This document shows, one piece after another, positions 51,329 to 59,919 of a stretch of 64,000 nt of DNA. The DNA is from Elusimicrobia bacterium GWA2_66_18 (lineage in GTDB: Bacteria > Elusimicrobiota > Elusimicrobia > UBA1565 > UBA9628), in assembly GCA_001799675.1 (NCBI GenBank), contig MGTX01000002.1:65878-129877 (forward strand). The letters are read 5' to 3'. The notes under the pieces were generated by a model. The model was not told the DNA's origin. It did no database searches and worked only from the letters and a program-made list of their open reading frames with translations. The translations under genes and the position numbers were made by a program. Numbering within the stretch: position 1 is the stretch's first letter; every line of letters begins with the position of its first letter.

Positions 51329-54130
51329 ATTCCTTCTTCCGTTTCTTCGCGGATGAGCAGGACCTGGTCGGTTGCAACCCCGCGCAGGACCTGCCGGGTC
51401 CCGCTCGGCCAGCGCACCTCGACGCTGTCCACCCGGTCTTCTCGTCCCAGGCCGAAATGGAGCGAGCGCAGGAGGCTGTTCTGGAACCCCCCGCCTTGGG
51501 GCCCCATCTCGGCCGTTTGCGCCCCCGAACCCGCCTGCACCGTTATCCGCGCTCCGATACCGTCCCGGTTGGAACGCGTCCCCTCCAGACGGACCTCGAG
51601 CCAGTGGTTGGATTCTGGGCAGCGGCCCTGGAGAAGGGTCAGGGGATGGAAGCCGGCTACGATCAGATCGAGGCAACCGTCCCCATCCAAGTCGGCGTAG
51701 GCGCTCACCCGCGAATTGCCTGTGAATGAGGCCCCACTCTCCTCGGATCGGTCCACGAAACGCTTCTTATGAGGTTCGTAGCTCCAGAAGACCTTCGTCT
51801 CCCGATCGAACCAGGGGCGGAACGGCCACCATCCGTTGACTTGATAGATGTCCAGCCAGCCGCGATTGCCCGCGTCCAAGAACATGCCGTTCCAACCCGT
51901 CAGCTTGATTATCCCCTCGACCGTGATGCCCGCGATTGCCCGCGTCCAAGAACATGCCGTTCCAACCCCACCCCGTCGGCACGTCCTCGACCAAGGAGGG
52001 ATAGGCGTCCGTGAAAGTGCCGTCCCCGTTGTTGCGCAGGAGGCAGTTCCTCTGGGCATACTCGATCGTTCTCGTCCTGATCCTGGGATGAGCATCCGGG
52101 AAGAGCCTCCGCACAGGGGGCCTGTAGTCTCCAACGTAGGTTATGAAGAGGTCCGGCCAGCCGTTCCTGTCGAAGTCGGCGACCGAGACGCCCATCCCGA
52201 ATCCGGCGCAGGTAATTCCCGCCTCACGCGAGACATCACGGAACGTCCCGTCGCCCAGATTGCGGAAGAGAACGCTCCGGCCGAAATCGTTGACGACGAA
52301 GAGGTCGGCCCAGCCGTCCCTGTCGTAATCGAAGGCCGCCGCCCCCAGGCTCCAGCCGACATCCGCGACTCCTGCCGCCGAAGAGACGTCCTCGAATCGC
52401 GCGCCGAGATTGCGGTAGAGGCGGTTGGGCGTGCCGTCCCTGGCGTTGCCCGGAGGCGGTATGCGGCCGAACATAAAGTCTCCGTACTCGGCGAGGTAGA
52501 GGTCCAGTCGGCCGTCGTTGTCATAGTCGAGCCAGACGACGGAGGCCGTCTGCAGCGCCGCGGTGGATATCCCGACTTGCTCGCTGACGTCCACGAACTG
52601 GCCCTGCGCGTTGCGATAGAGCCGATCTCGTCCATCGTGCCCGTGCAGAGTCAACAGATCGGCCCAGCCGTCGTTGTCGTAATCCGCGGAACTGGCCCCA
52701 TGTCTGCAAGTCGCACCGGCCAGGCCCGTCGCGGCGGTGACGTCCTCGAAGCGCAAGCCCCCCCGGTTGCGGAACAGCCGGGACTGGGCAAAGTCGCAGA
52801 GGAACACGTCGGGGCGGCCGTCGCGGTCGTAATCGAGCAGCGCCATGCCTCCCGGCATCTGGTCCGTGTCGAACTCGCTGATCGGCGCCTCGGGGGTCGT
52901 CATCTTGATGCCGGCGTCTCCGGGATCGATCCTCCCGAAGAAATCCTTATTTTCCTGCGGGGGAGATTCCGGCGGCACAAGCGAGAACCGCCCCTCCCAT
53001 ATCGAGCCGGCGCGCCGCAGGTCCTCCAGCCCAATAGTTCTCTTTCCCGCCGCATGCGCGGTTTCTTGCGCCCGTTGGATGGCGATGGCCGACATCACGC
53101 AAACCATCTCCACCAGCGCCTGCATCGCATGGGGGGAAAGCAGCGCCAGATTCGCGCCCGTTCCGGGGTCCATCAACGCCGCGATGATCTCCCAGGGCTC
53201 AGCGGCGCGGCGCACGGCCTCCCCGGCGGCCTCCGGACAATGGAATCGGGCGCCACCCGACATGAACTCCGCGCAAATCCCGTCGCGCCTCCTCGGGTAG
53301 AGCTTCTCGATGGTCTCATCCATCAACTCCCCGGAGATTGACCTGAAAAGCGGATCTGCCTGCGCATCCGCCTTGCGCCAGATGATCTCGACGTGCCGGT
53401 TCATGAATTCCCGGACGAAAGCGTCCATCTCCTGCCCGGCCGCCCCCCGGCCGGCCAGCTTCCTCCACACTTGCCCCCCGTCGCCGCGTCTCGCCGCGGC
53501 CTGGGCGCGCGCGAATACAAGGTTTTGGGCCCAGCTTTGGTCGATCTTCATCACCCCCGCTTCCATTGCTCCGGGATGCAGCATCTCGGCGGCCTGGCGG
53601 GCGCAATCGGGCCTTGACGACGCACGGCGGCACTGCGTCTCGAGACGGTCGGCGAGAACCTTGAATAGAGCCAATGCACGACCCAATTCGTCGCAGTTGT
53701 GGCGCGTAAGACCGCTCGCCATGGCGCGCGTGGAAGTCATTCCCAGCGCGAGCTCGCATCCCGTCCCCTGACCGAGGGAAGCGCGGATATCCTGCTCCGA
53801 GACGGCGATGTGGGACATGTCGGGCATCCATGCCTCCAGCCCCCCCTCCCGGAACATCCCGTCACCATCGCTCCTGTTGATATTTTTGATCTGGAAGCCG
53901 GCGACTTGCCTCATGGCCTCATCAAGATGAGCGGAGAAGTCCTCCCGAGGCTTCATCCGCTCGAAGACACGGATGCGCGCCATCAGATCGGCCGCAAAGG
54001 ATTCCAGTTCCCGGCCGGCCGGGGCGGCCGCCGCGGCCGGATGGCCTAGACCGAGGACCACCAAACAGACGGGAACAAGCGCGCTCATCTTCCAGGCATC
54101 CACTCGACCGGGTATAAGATTGCTTGACAT
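51325..54130 (-). pseudogene. Large ASPIC/UnbV FG-GAP protein, frameshifted by a 70-bp insertion
   Basis: Two frames make one protein: the N-terminal part stops at 51767 and the C-terminal part continues from about 51930 in another frame to 51325. Removing 70 bases (51861-51930 or the equivalent copy) joins them into a 911-residue protein. It has a signal peptide (MSALVPVCLVVLGLGHPAAAAA), a 330-residue Cys-containing helical region, FG-GAP repeats (DYDRDGRPDVFLC, DYDNDGWADLLTL, DYDNDGRLDLYLA) and a C-terminal ASPIC/UnbV domain (NHWLEVRL, VDSVEVRWPSG). Start 54130 or 54088. Either a real broken gene or an assembly error. Confidence 0.75.
51861..51968. repeat. 38-bp direct repeat, copies 70 bp apart
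   Basis: Identical 38-base copies at 51861-51898 and 51931-51968 flank 32 bases of unique sequence. The repeat encodes WNGMFLDAGNR in the ASPIC gene. The offset of 70 is not a multiple of three and exactly accounts for the frameshift. Confidence 0.93.
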
Positions 54131-54360
54131 GTTGGAAGTATAGCTTCTCAAGCGCGCGGCCTGGGAGATTCTAGATGGTTCCGTCGCCAGAACCGATATT
54201 GAAGCTCCGCGCCGTTCCATCCATTGCCGGAGTTGCCATTGATCTGGGGCTTCCTCGATCTAGCCTTGAGTCGTTTTGCGCCCGCTGGGCGTGCTGCCGG
54301 TTATCTCGTTTCAATGGTCGCGGGGTTGTGTTTTTTCAATTTTAGGGCCATACTTCATGC

Positions 54361-55413
54361 ATGCCTCAGTTAGAACGTCTGCTCGCCGTATTGAAGGACC
54401 CTGAGATCATTGAGTTTATCATCAACGACGACGGCTCCGTCTATGTCGAGCGCGGGAGCACGGTCTTGGACAAGCTTGACTTCCACGCGTCTCCAGAAGA
54501 CATTTCTGCCTTGCTCTGCGTGTTGGGAGGGCCCGGCCTCAACATCGGTCCGGCGCGCCCATACGCGGAACTCTCCGCTCCGGACGGTTCTCGTGTCCAC
54601 GTCCTTGCCTTTCCGATAGTGCGCGGGTCCTTCGCCGTCACGATTCGAAAACGTCCATCTCATAGACCGTCGATTAAAGAACTTGCTCTGGGCGCGACGT
54701 TGACGCCGGCCTGCGCTGCCTTCCTCGATTGCGCGGTTCAACAGCATAAGAACATTCTCATCGTTGGGGGTGCGAGTTCAGGAAAGACGACGCTGCTCAA
54801 TGGTCTTTGCGGATTGATCGGCGAGACGAATCGCATTCTTGTTATTGAGGACATACCGGAGTTGTCACTTCCTCAGCCGCACGTCGTCTATATCAAGACG
54901 CGCATGCGTGACCCCGACGGTCTTGTTGACGTCAGCCTGCGCGACCTCGTGCGCAACACGCTGCGCATGAGGCCGGACCGGATTGTCGTAGGGGAGGTGG
55001 CCGGTCCCGAGGCCCTGGATATGCTTCAGGCTATGAATCTCGGCCAGGAAGGGGTGATGGCGACACTCCACGCCAACTCCTGCCGCGAGGCGCTTCAGAG
55101 GCTCGAGACTCTTGTCTTGATGGCGGGCTTAGACATGCCGCTCAGGGCTGTGCGCGGAAACGTGGCTTTAGCCGTCGACTTGATCGTCTTTCTGGCCAGG
55201 CTCTCCGATGGAACGCGCCGCGTCGCGCAAGTAGCCGAGGTCACAGGCCTCGAGATTGAAAACATTCTGATGATTGATCTGTTTAAAATGGAGTCGAGAA
55301 AATCGTCTGGCGGACAAACCTTTGCGTTACGGCCAACTGGCACTGTCCCGAGATTCTACGACCAAATGAGGGAGCAGGGCTTTGAGCCTCCGCTGGAGTT
55401 CTTTCGTGCATGA
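54361..55413 (+). CDS. CpaF/VirB11-family secretion ATPase, orphan
   Basis: 350 aa. N-terminal domain (YAELSAPDGSRVHVLAFP, FAVTIRKRP) and ATPase core with Walker A GGASSGKTT (136-144), the Asp box VIEDIPEL, Walker B region RPDRIVVGEVAGPEALDML, and the His box MATLHANS. This is the arrangement of Tad-pilus CpaF and type IV secretion VirB11 hexamers. No pilin, TadB/C or secretion gene lies nearby. The upstream 230 bases hold no gene I can see. Confidence 0.88.
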   Translation: MPQLERLLAVLKDPEIIEFIINDDGSVYVERGSTVLDKLDFHASPEDISALLCVLGGPGLNIGPARPYAELSAPDGSRVHVLAFPIVRGSFAVTIRKRPSHRPSIKELALGATLTPACAAFLDCAVQQHKNILIVGGASSGKTTLLNGLCGLIGETNRILVIEDIPELSLPQPHVVYIKTRMRDPDGLVDVSLRDLVRNTLRMRPDRIVVGEVAGPEALDMLQAMNLGQEGVMATLHANSCREALQRLETLVLMAGLDMPLRAVRGNVALAVDLIVFLARLSDGTRRVAQVAEVTGLEIENILMIDLFKMESRKSSGGQTFALRPTGTVPRFYDQMREQGFEPPLEFFRA

Positions 55414-55490
55414 TCAGTGAATAAGTGAAAACCTGGTCGTGTCGCGCACTATTGAGTTGCAGCGCCTAGAGGAAGAGAAGCTGGAGCAGG

Positions 55491-55583
55491 ATGGCGAGGT
55501 TGCGAGTGGGAACGACTGCCGCGGCTATTTCCTGTTTTACGGTTTTGGCCGCGATTGTTTTCTCGCGAACCGCAAAACGCTAG
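55491..55583 (+). CDS. Possible 30-aa single-helix membrane peptide
   Basis: ATG preceded by GGAGCAGG encodes a 30-residue peptide with a basic start (MARLRVG), one hydrophobic helix through AAAISCFTVLAAIVF and a basic end (SRTAKR). Size and charge pattern fit a small membrane protein, but short open frames with this look occur by chance. It lies between the ATPase and the metallopeptidase-like gene. Confidence 0.3.
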   Translation: MARLRVGTTAAAISCFTVLAAIVFSRTAKR

Positions 55584-55592
55584 AATAAGGGC

Positions 55593-57194
55593 GTGCTCTG
55601 CGGCGCGATCCTTTCTCTGGTTCTGATCCTCGAGGGCTCGCTTTCCCCATCGCAGGCGGCCGGCTCAGACGAGCGCGGGCAAACGGCCGCGCGTCTGAGC
55701 GCGTTGTATCAAAGCCTGCCCGCTCCCGAGGGAAACGCGAAGACCGAGAACACGGATTACATGCTCCTTGATTCCCTGAGCGCCGTTTATCTTTCCTACG
55801 ACGCAAAGCGCCTCCCCGGACCTAAAGACTGGCTCACCTCGCGCGGAACGCGCGTGCCCGTGGATGCGTTAATGGCGTCGGTTGCGGCGATCTCCGACGC
55901 TTACCGTGAATTCGGCGTCGATGAGGCCTTTGCCTATGAGTTCGCCTTCCGCGTCCAAAAGGAGATCGTGGAGGCCCTCCCTGCCGATTGGGAGGATTAC
56001 CAGAAATTCTTTCTGCCCTTGCTTGAAAAAAGCGGACTGCATTTTCCGGACGGCAGGATACTCTCCGACCAGCGGCTCCTGGAGGGACTGCGTCAGGTCC
56101 AGCAGATAGTCGAGCTTTACCAGGAATACGACATCCCCTACCTCGCGGGCTACTCCCAAGAGAACCCCAAAAGAATTTACATCGACCGCGGCCTCATCGC
56201 CCAAAGCGCGGCGCCTTTTTTGATTATCCATGAGGTGACCGAGAAGCTTCTTATCGACGCTCTCGGCCCGCAGGACCAGCTCTACGTCCACACCCATCAG
56301 TACGCCCAACGCCTGGAGCGCGAATGCGTCATCGCCTCGGGCCTTCCCTGGCGCCAATATCAGGACGTGGATATGCAGCGAGAGATCAAGCGCGCCGAGG
56401 ACCCTCAACGGGTCTACAAGCAGACCCCCGCCGACCTGGACCTCACGCCCTATCTGGAATACAAGGATGTCGAGACCCTCGCGAAGCTGCGCGCGTCCGC
56501 GAAAGCCGTTCCTCAAGGAAAGCAACCGGGAATGAAGCTGGGGATGATCCGCCCGGGAATCCTGCACGTCTACTTCGACAGCGGATTGGAGATGGCTAAG
56601 ACGCTCTTGAGATTCCAGGAGTTCTACGAATCCCCCGAGTTCCGAGGAAAGTATTTCACCTTGGAGCAGTTCATCAATTGGCACACAGAAAAAAACGGAA
56701 AATTCGACTACTACCAAGCCTGGGGAGGCGAGGCAGGCAACGGCTTCAACCTGCCCAGCCGCGTGCTTGAGCCGTTCTTCGCGGGTCAATTCGATCCCCT
56801 GTCTCCGCGGGAAGCCGGCTTCCTTGAATTATTCCGGCACCGCAGGCACGCCGATTTCTACGTCATCGTGACGGCGAGCAACTCCGGAGAAGAAATCAAG
56901 CACGAGATGGCTCACGCGCTTTTCCACTCGGTCCCCGGCTATAAGAAAGAAGTCCTCGCCATCTTGAAAGCCTACCGGACCGGAGCGTTGGAACGCTTCC
57001 TTGTGGAAAAATACGGATACAACGTCTCAGTCGCCAGCGACGAGGCCCACGCCTGGATTATGACGGATACCGAGACTCTGCGCAAAGACGGCTTCGACCT
57101 TCGCCCCCTTTCCAAGGCCGCAGATGAGCTAAAGGTCGTCTACGGCAGATACTTCCAGTCTTTCGACACTCCCATCGTCACCCGCGATCCGTAG
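55593..57194 (+). CDS. Secreted metallopeptidase-like protein
   Basis: 533 aa with a signal peptide (first about 23 residues). The C-terminal domain holds HEMAHALFH (His437, Glu438, His441), the gluzincin zinc motif, and DEAHAW at 483-488, whose Glu484 could be the third ligand. A second H-E site, IIHEVTEKLL (His213-Glu214), followed by YVHTHQYAQRLERE, suggests a related earlier domain. I do not recognise a named family. GTG 55593 start; converges with the RND fragment and overlaps it by 17 bases. Confidence 0.6.
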   Translation: MLCGAILSLVLILEGSLSPSQAAGSDERGQTAARLSALYQSLPAPEGNAKTENTDYMLLDSLSAVYLSYDAKRLPGPKDWLTSRGTRVPVDALMASVAAISDAYREFGVDEAFAYEFAFRVQKEIVEALPADWEDYQKFFLPLLEKSGLHFPDGRILSDQRLLEGLRQVQQIVELYQEYDIPYLAGYSQENPKRIYIDRGLIAQSAAPFLIIHEVTEKLLIDALGPQDQLYVHTHQYAQRLERECVIASGLPWRQYQDVDMQREIKRAEDPQRVYKQTPADLDLTPYLEYKDVETLAKLRASAKAVPQGKQPGMKLGMIRPGILHVYFDSGLEMAKTLLRFQEFYESPEFRGKYFTLEQFINWHTEKNGKFDYYQAWGGEAGNGFNLPSRVLEPFFAGQFDPLSPREAGFLELFRHRRHADFYVIVTASNSGEEIKHEMAHALFHSVPGYKKEVLAILKAYRTGALERFLVEKYGYNVSVASDEAHAWIMTDTETLRKDGFDLRPLSKAADELKVVYGRYFQSFDTPIVTRDP

Positions 57195-57441
57195 CATTGC
57201 TGGTCCCCGTGTGCTTGGCGACTACGATCATGTCCTCATAGAGACCGAAAGTCTTCTCCACGGCGTCATTGGCGACCCGGACCTCCGCGGTGGGGGGAAG
57301 CATGTTCTTGGGATTGGTGTCCGTACGGACCTTGGGAAACTGAGTCAAGGATCCCAAGGTGATGAGAACCGTCAGGAACACGACCCAGCGGGGGTGTTCG
57401 ACGGAGAACTCGACCAGGGAGAAGCTTCTCAACTTATTCAT
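57178..57441 (-). pseudogene. Truncated N-terminus of an RND/MMPL-family exporter
   Basis: 87 residues: amphipathic start, one membrane helix (PRWVVFLTVLITLGSL), then TDTNPKNMLPPTAEVRVANDAVEKTFG, the usual opening of hydrophobe/amphiphile RND exporters of 700-900 aa. It stops before the rest of the protein, inside the end of the neighbouring gene. ATG 57441 has GAGGA seven bases upstream. It overlaps the ArsR gene end, so it was part of an ArsR-controlled exporter operon that has lost its remainder. Confidence 0.75.
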
Positions 57442-57784
57442 GGCATTTTCCTCGAATTCGGGCCGCCACATCTCCCTGTTCCTGAAGGCGCTCGATTAGC
57501 ACCTGCCTTAGAAGATCGTAAGCTTTGAGCATTTTGGGAAAGGCTAAACGGTAGTAGATGCGCTGGCCCTCGCGCCGCGCCGTCAGGATTCCCTTGTCCC
57601 GCAGAATGGTCAGTTGCTGGGAAACGTTGGTTTTGGGGATTCCCATCTCCTTGGTCAAGTCGCCGGCTGTTTTTTCGCCCTCACGGAGCAAGTGGATGAT
57701 CTCAAGGCGCTTGGCGTTGGAAAATACGGAACAAACCTGCGCATGCATCTCGTAGATCAGCCTTTCGGCTTCCTTTCTTGCCAC
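57434..57784 (-). CDS. ArsR-family winged-helix repressor
   Basis: 116 aa. The HTH reads LEIIHLLREGEKTAGDLTKEMGIPKTNVSQQLTILRDKG and the wing ARREGQRIYYRLA. No CxC metal site in the recognition helix, and few cysteines (Cys18, Cys114), so sensing may be of another kind, for instance sulfur or redox (inference). GTG 57784 has AAGGAG six bases upstream. It is transcribed from the promoter at 57826-57855 and precedes the exporter fragment. Confidence 0.9.
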   Translation of the reverse strand: MARKEAERLIYEMHAQVCSVFSNAKRLEIIHLLREGEKTAGDLTKEMGIPKTNVSQQLTILRDKGILTARREGQRIYYRLAFPKMLKAYDLLRQVLIERLQEQGDVAARIRGKCHE

Positions 57785-57804
57785 GGGGACTCCTTATTTA
57801 TGTG

Positions 57805-57855
57805 GTTGCGAAATAACGCAACTACATTATAAGCATGGCGCAATCCCTCTGTCAA
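57805..57855 (-). promoter_or_regulatory. ArsR promoter with overlapping inverted-repeat operator
   Basis: Consensus TTGACA (57850-57855) and TATAAT (57826-57831) are 18 bases apart. Immediately downstream of the -10 lies GTTGCG-AAATAA-CGCAAC (57805-57822), a perfect 6+6 inverted repeat covering the transcription start. This is the standard autorepression layout for ArsR proteins. Confidence 0.88.
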
Positions 57856-57950
57856 GGTTTTCGCTTCTAGCAGCGGGCTGTTCGGCCGGTGGGCGCCGCC
57901 TGCGCGGGTAATGGAATCGTCTGATTGCTCGGCGCAGCCAAGATGAAAGA

Positions 57951-57984
57951 AGGCCGGAGCCCTTGACAAACTGGGCTCCGGCCT
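57951..57984 (-). terminator. Rho-independent terminator of tRNA-Asn
   Basis: A perfect 12-bp stem (57951-57962 with 57973-57984, 10-base loop) is followed on the minus strand by TCTTTCATCTT. It lies 24 bases after the tRNA. Confidence 0.82.
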
Positions 57985-58008
57985 CTTGAGACGTCAACGG
58001 ACTAAATG

Positions 58009-58080
58009 CTCCGGGCTCAGGACTCGAACCTGAAACCTTGCCGTTAACAGCGGCCTGCTCCACCATTGAGCTAGCCCGGA
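58009..58080 (-). tRNA. tRNA-Asn (GTT)
   Basis: 72-nt cloverleaf: acceptor TCCGGGC/GCCCGGA, D-stem GCTC/GAGC, anticodon loop CTGTTAA with anticodon GTT, T-arm TCAGG-TTCGAGT-CCTGA. The outermost anticodon pair is mismatched, as in the tRNA-Lys of this window. No encoded CCA. Confidence 0.95.
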
Positions 58081-58088
58081 ATGAGGTT

Positions 58089-58117
58089 AGTCTAGCAAAG
58101 AGCGCAAGCGCGGTCAA
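58089..58117 (-). promoter_or_regulatory. tRNA-Asn promoter
   Basis: TTGACC (58112-58117) and TAGACT (58089-58094) on the minus strand with a 17-base spacer; the tRNA starts 8 bases after the -10. Confidence 0.8.
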
Positions 58118-58205
58118 AGAACCCTCGGGCGTGCGAATGTTTTTGCCTGGATTTGATCTGGAAGGGCCTTGATTTTCTCCCGTCTTCAGTCTATCCTTGC
58201 GCGGT

Positions 58206-59264
58206 ATGGCTGACATCGTGAACCTGCCGACCCTGCTGACCGACGTGGTCTCTCGAGGGGGCTCAGACCTCCACCTCCTCCACTCCCTCCCCCCAGTCGC
58301 CCGCATCGCAGGCGAGATCGGAGCCCTCCCCTACGCGGCAATGAGTTCGGACGAAATCTATCGCCTCATTGATCCCTATCTGATGGACATTCACCGCGCC
58401 ACCTTCAAGACTGAGATGCGCCTGAACTTCTCGCATACCATTCCCGAGGTGGGGCGCTTCCGTTTCAACGTGTACATGGCGCTCGGCACGGTGGGCGTCA
58501 CCTTGCGCGTCATCCCCACCAAGACCTATCCCATCTCCTCGCTCGGCCTGCCGCCCGTGGTGGGCAATCTCGCGCACCGGCGCTCGGGTATCATCTTCGT
58601 GACCGGCGCCACGGGTTCCGGCAAGAGCACGACGATGGCGGCGATGCTCGAGTGGATCAACCAGACGGGGCGCCCCGGCAAGATCATCACCATTGAAGAT
58701 CCCATCGAAACCCTCTTCAAACCCTGTCGCTCCATTTTCGTCCAGCGCGAGGTCGGAGTCGACACCGCCTCCTTCGACGTCGGCATCATGGACGCCCTGC
58801 GTCAGGATCCGGACATTCTCTGCATCGGCGAGATGCGCGATGCCCCGTCCATCCGCGCGGCCTTGCTCGCCGCCGAGATGGGACACCTGGTGCTGACCAC
58901 CCTGCACACGCGAGACGCCTCGAAGACGGCCCAGCGCATCATCGCCGCTGTGCCCAACTCGGACCAGGAGGCCCTGCGCGACCAGTTGGCCTCCACGCTC
59001 GAGGCCGTCATCTCCCAAGAGTTTCTTCCCCGGGCCGACGGCAAGAGCCAGGTCGTGGCCTGCGAGATACTCATCGCCACCTCGGCCGTGCGCCAGCTTA
59101 TCCGCGAGAACAAGGTCGAGGCGATCAGCGACGCCATTCAGGCAGGCGGGAAAATCGGCATGATCTCCAAGGACGCATCCATAAAGAACCTCTTCTTAAA
59201 GCAGTTGATTTCCAAGGAGACCGCTCTCGAGCACATGCGCAATCCCGAGATTCTCTCTCACTGA
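58206..59264 (+). CDS. PilT-like twitching/retraction ATPase
   Basis: 352-aa hexameric ATPase that would drive type IV pilus retraction. Walker A GATGSGKS (134-141), Asp box TIEDPIET, Walker B region LRQDPDILCIGEMRD, His box LTTLHTRD and a C-terminal AVRQLIREN that parallels the PilT AIRNLIRE motif. Length fits PilT rather than PilB. No other pilus genes are adjacent. ATG 58206 preferred over TTG 58197. Confidence 0.92.
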   Translation: MADIVNLPTLLTDVVSRGGSDLHLLHSLPPVARIAGEIGALPYAAMSSDEIYRLIDPYLMDIHRATFKTEMRLNFSHTIPEVGRFRFNVYMALGTVGVTLRVIPTKTYPISSLGLPPVVGNLAHRRSGIIFVTGATGSGKSTTMAAMLEWINQTGRPGKIITIEDPIETLFKPCRSIFVQREVGVDTASFDVGIMDALRQDPDILCIGEMRDAPSIRAALLAAEMGHLVLTTLHTRDASKTAQRIIAAVPNSDQEALRDQLASTLEAVISQEFLPRADGKSQVVACEILIATSAVRQLIRENKVEAISDAIQAGGKIGMISKDASIKNLFLKQLISKETALEHMRNPEILSH

Positions 59265-59265
59265 G

Positions 59266-59919
59266 ATGTCCGGTCTCTCGTTCGCCTTGCGCCGGGCGCT
59301 GCTAGTCGTCCTCGTCCTGCCCGCGGGCGTCTTCGTGATCGCCGCGGATGACGTCAAGGAGAAGGGCTTGGGCGGCGTGGCGGGCCCCAAGGGCTTCTCC
59401 GTCGCTCCGCGATGTCCGCGGGGTACGATCCCCGTCGCCGCGGGCGCCCTCCAGCCCTACCGCTGCGTGAGAATCGCGGCAGGCGAGGGCGTCTACGCGA
59501 ACTTCTTCCTCCCCCGTGAGATGACCTTCGAGTACCCGCGAACCTTCCGCATTCAGGACGCCTGGAAGGAAGATATCCCCACGCTCTACCTGACGCTCGA
59601 CGACGACTCTCCGGGCAAACCCGTCAGCATCACGGTGACCAAGTACGAACATGGACAGGCGACCTATCAGGAACTCGACGACGCCATCGCGCGTGACATC
59701 GAATGGCAGCGGGCCAAGGATGGGGGTGTGCTGCCGGTGGCCGGCCTCAAGGCTCGCGTGACCTACGTGCCGGGAGACACGCGCAGCGTCTACCTCCCCC
59801 TGGACAAGGACTCCTACTATTCCTTCGTCTACAGCGCGCCCACGCACGCCTATGAGGCCCATCTGCCGGCCTTCCAGCGTCTCCTTGAGGGGCTGCGTCT
59901 GACCCGAGAGAGGCCGTGA
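59266..59919 (+). CDS. Secreted protein of unknown function
   Basis: 217 aa with a signal peptide (LRRALLVVLVLPAGVFVIA). The mature part is mixed alpha/beta with two cysteines (CPRGTIP, YRCVRI) that may pair. A PsbP/DUF1795-like pattern is possible (YPRTFRIQDAWKED, ... HAYEAHLPAFQRLLEGLRL), but I cannot name a family with confidence. One base after the PilT-like gene and overlapping the next start as GTGA. Confidence 0.7.
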   Translation: MSGLSFALRRALLVVLVLPAGVFVIAADDVKEKGLGGVAGPKGFSVAPRCPRGTIPVAAGALQPYRCVRIAAGEGVYANFFLPREMTFEYPRTFRIQDAWKEDIPTLYLTLDDDSPGKPVSITVTKYEHGQATYQELDDAIARDIEWQRAKDGGVLPVAGLKARVTYVPGDTRSVYLPLDKDSYYSFVYSAPTHAYEAHLPAFQRLLEGLRLTRERP

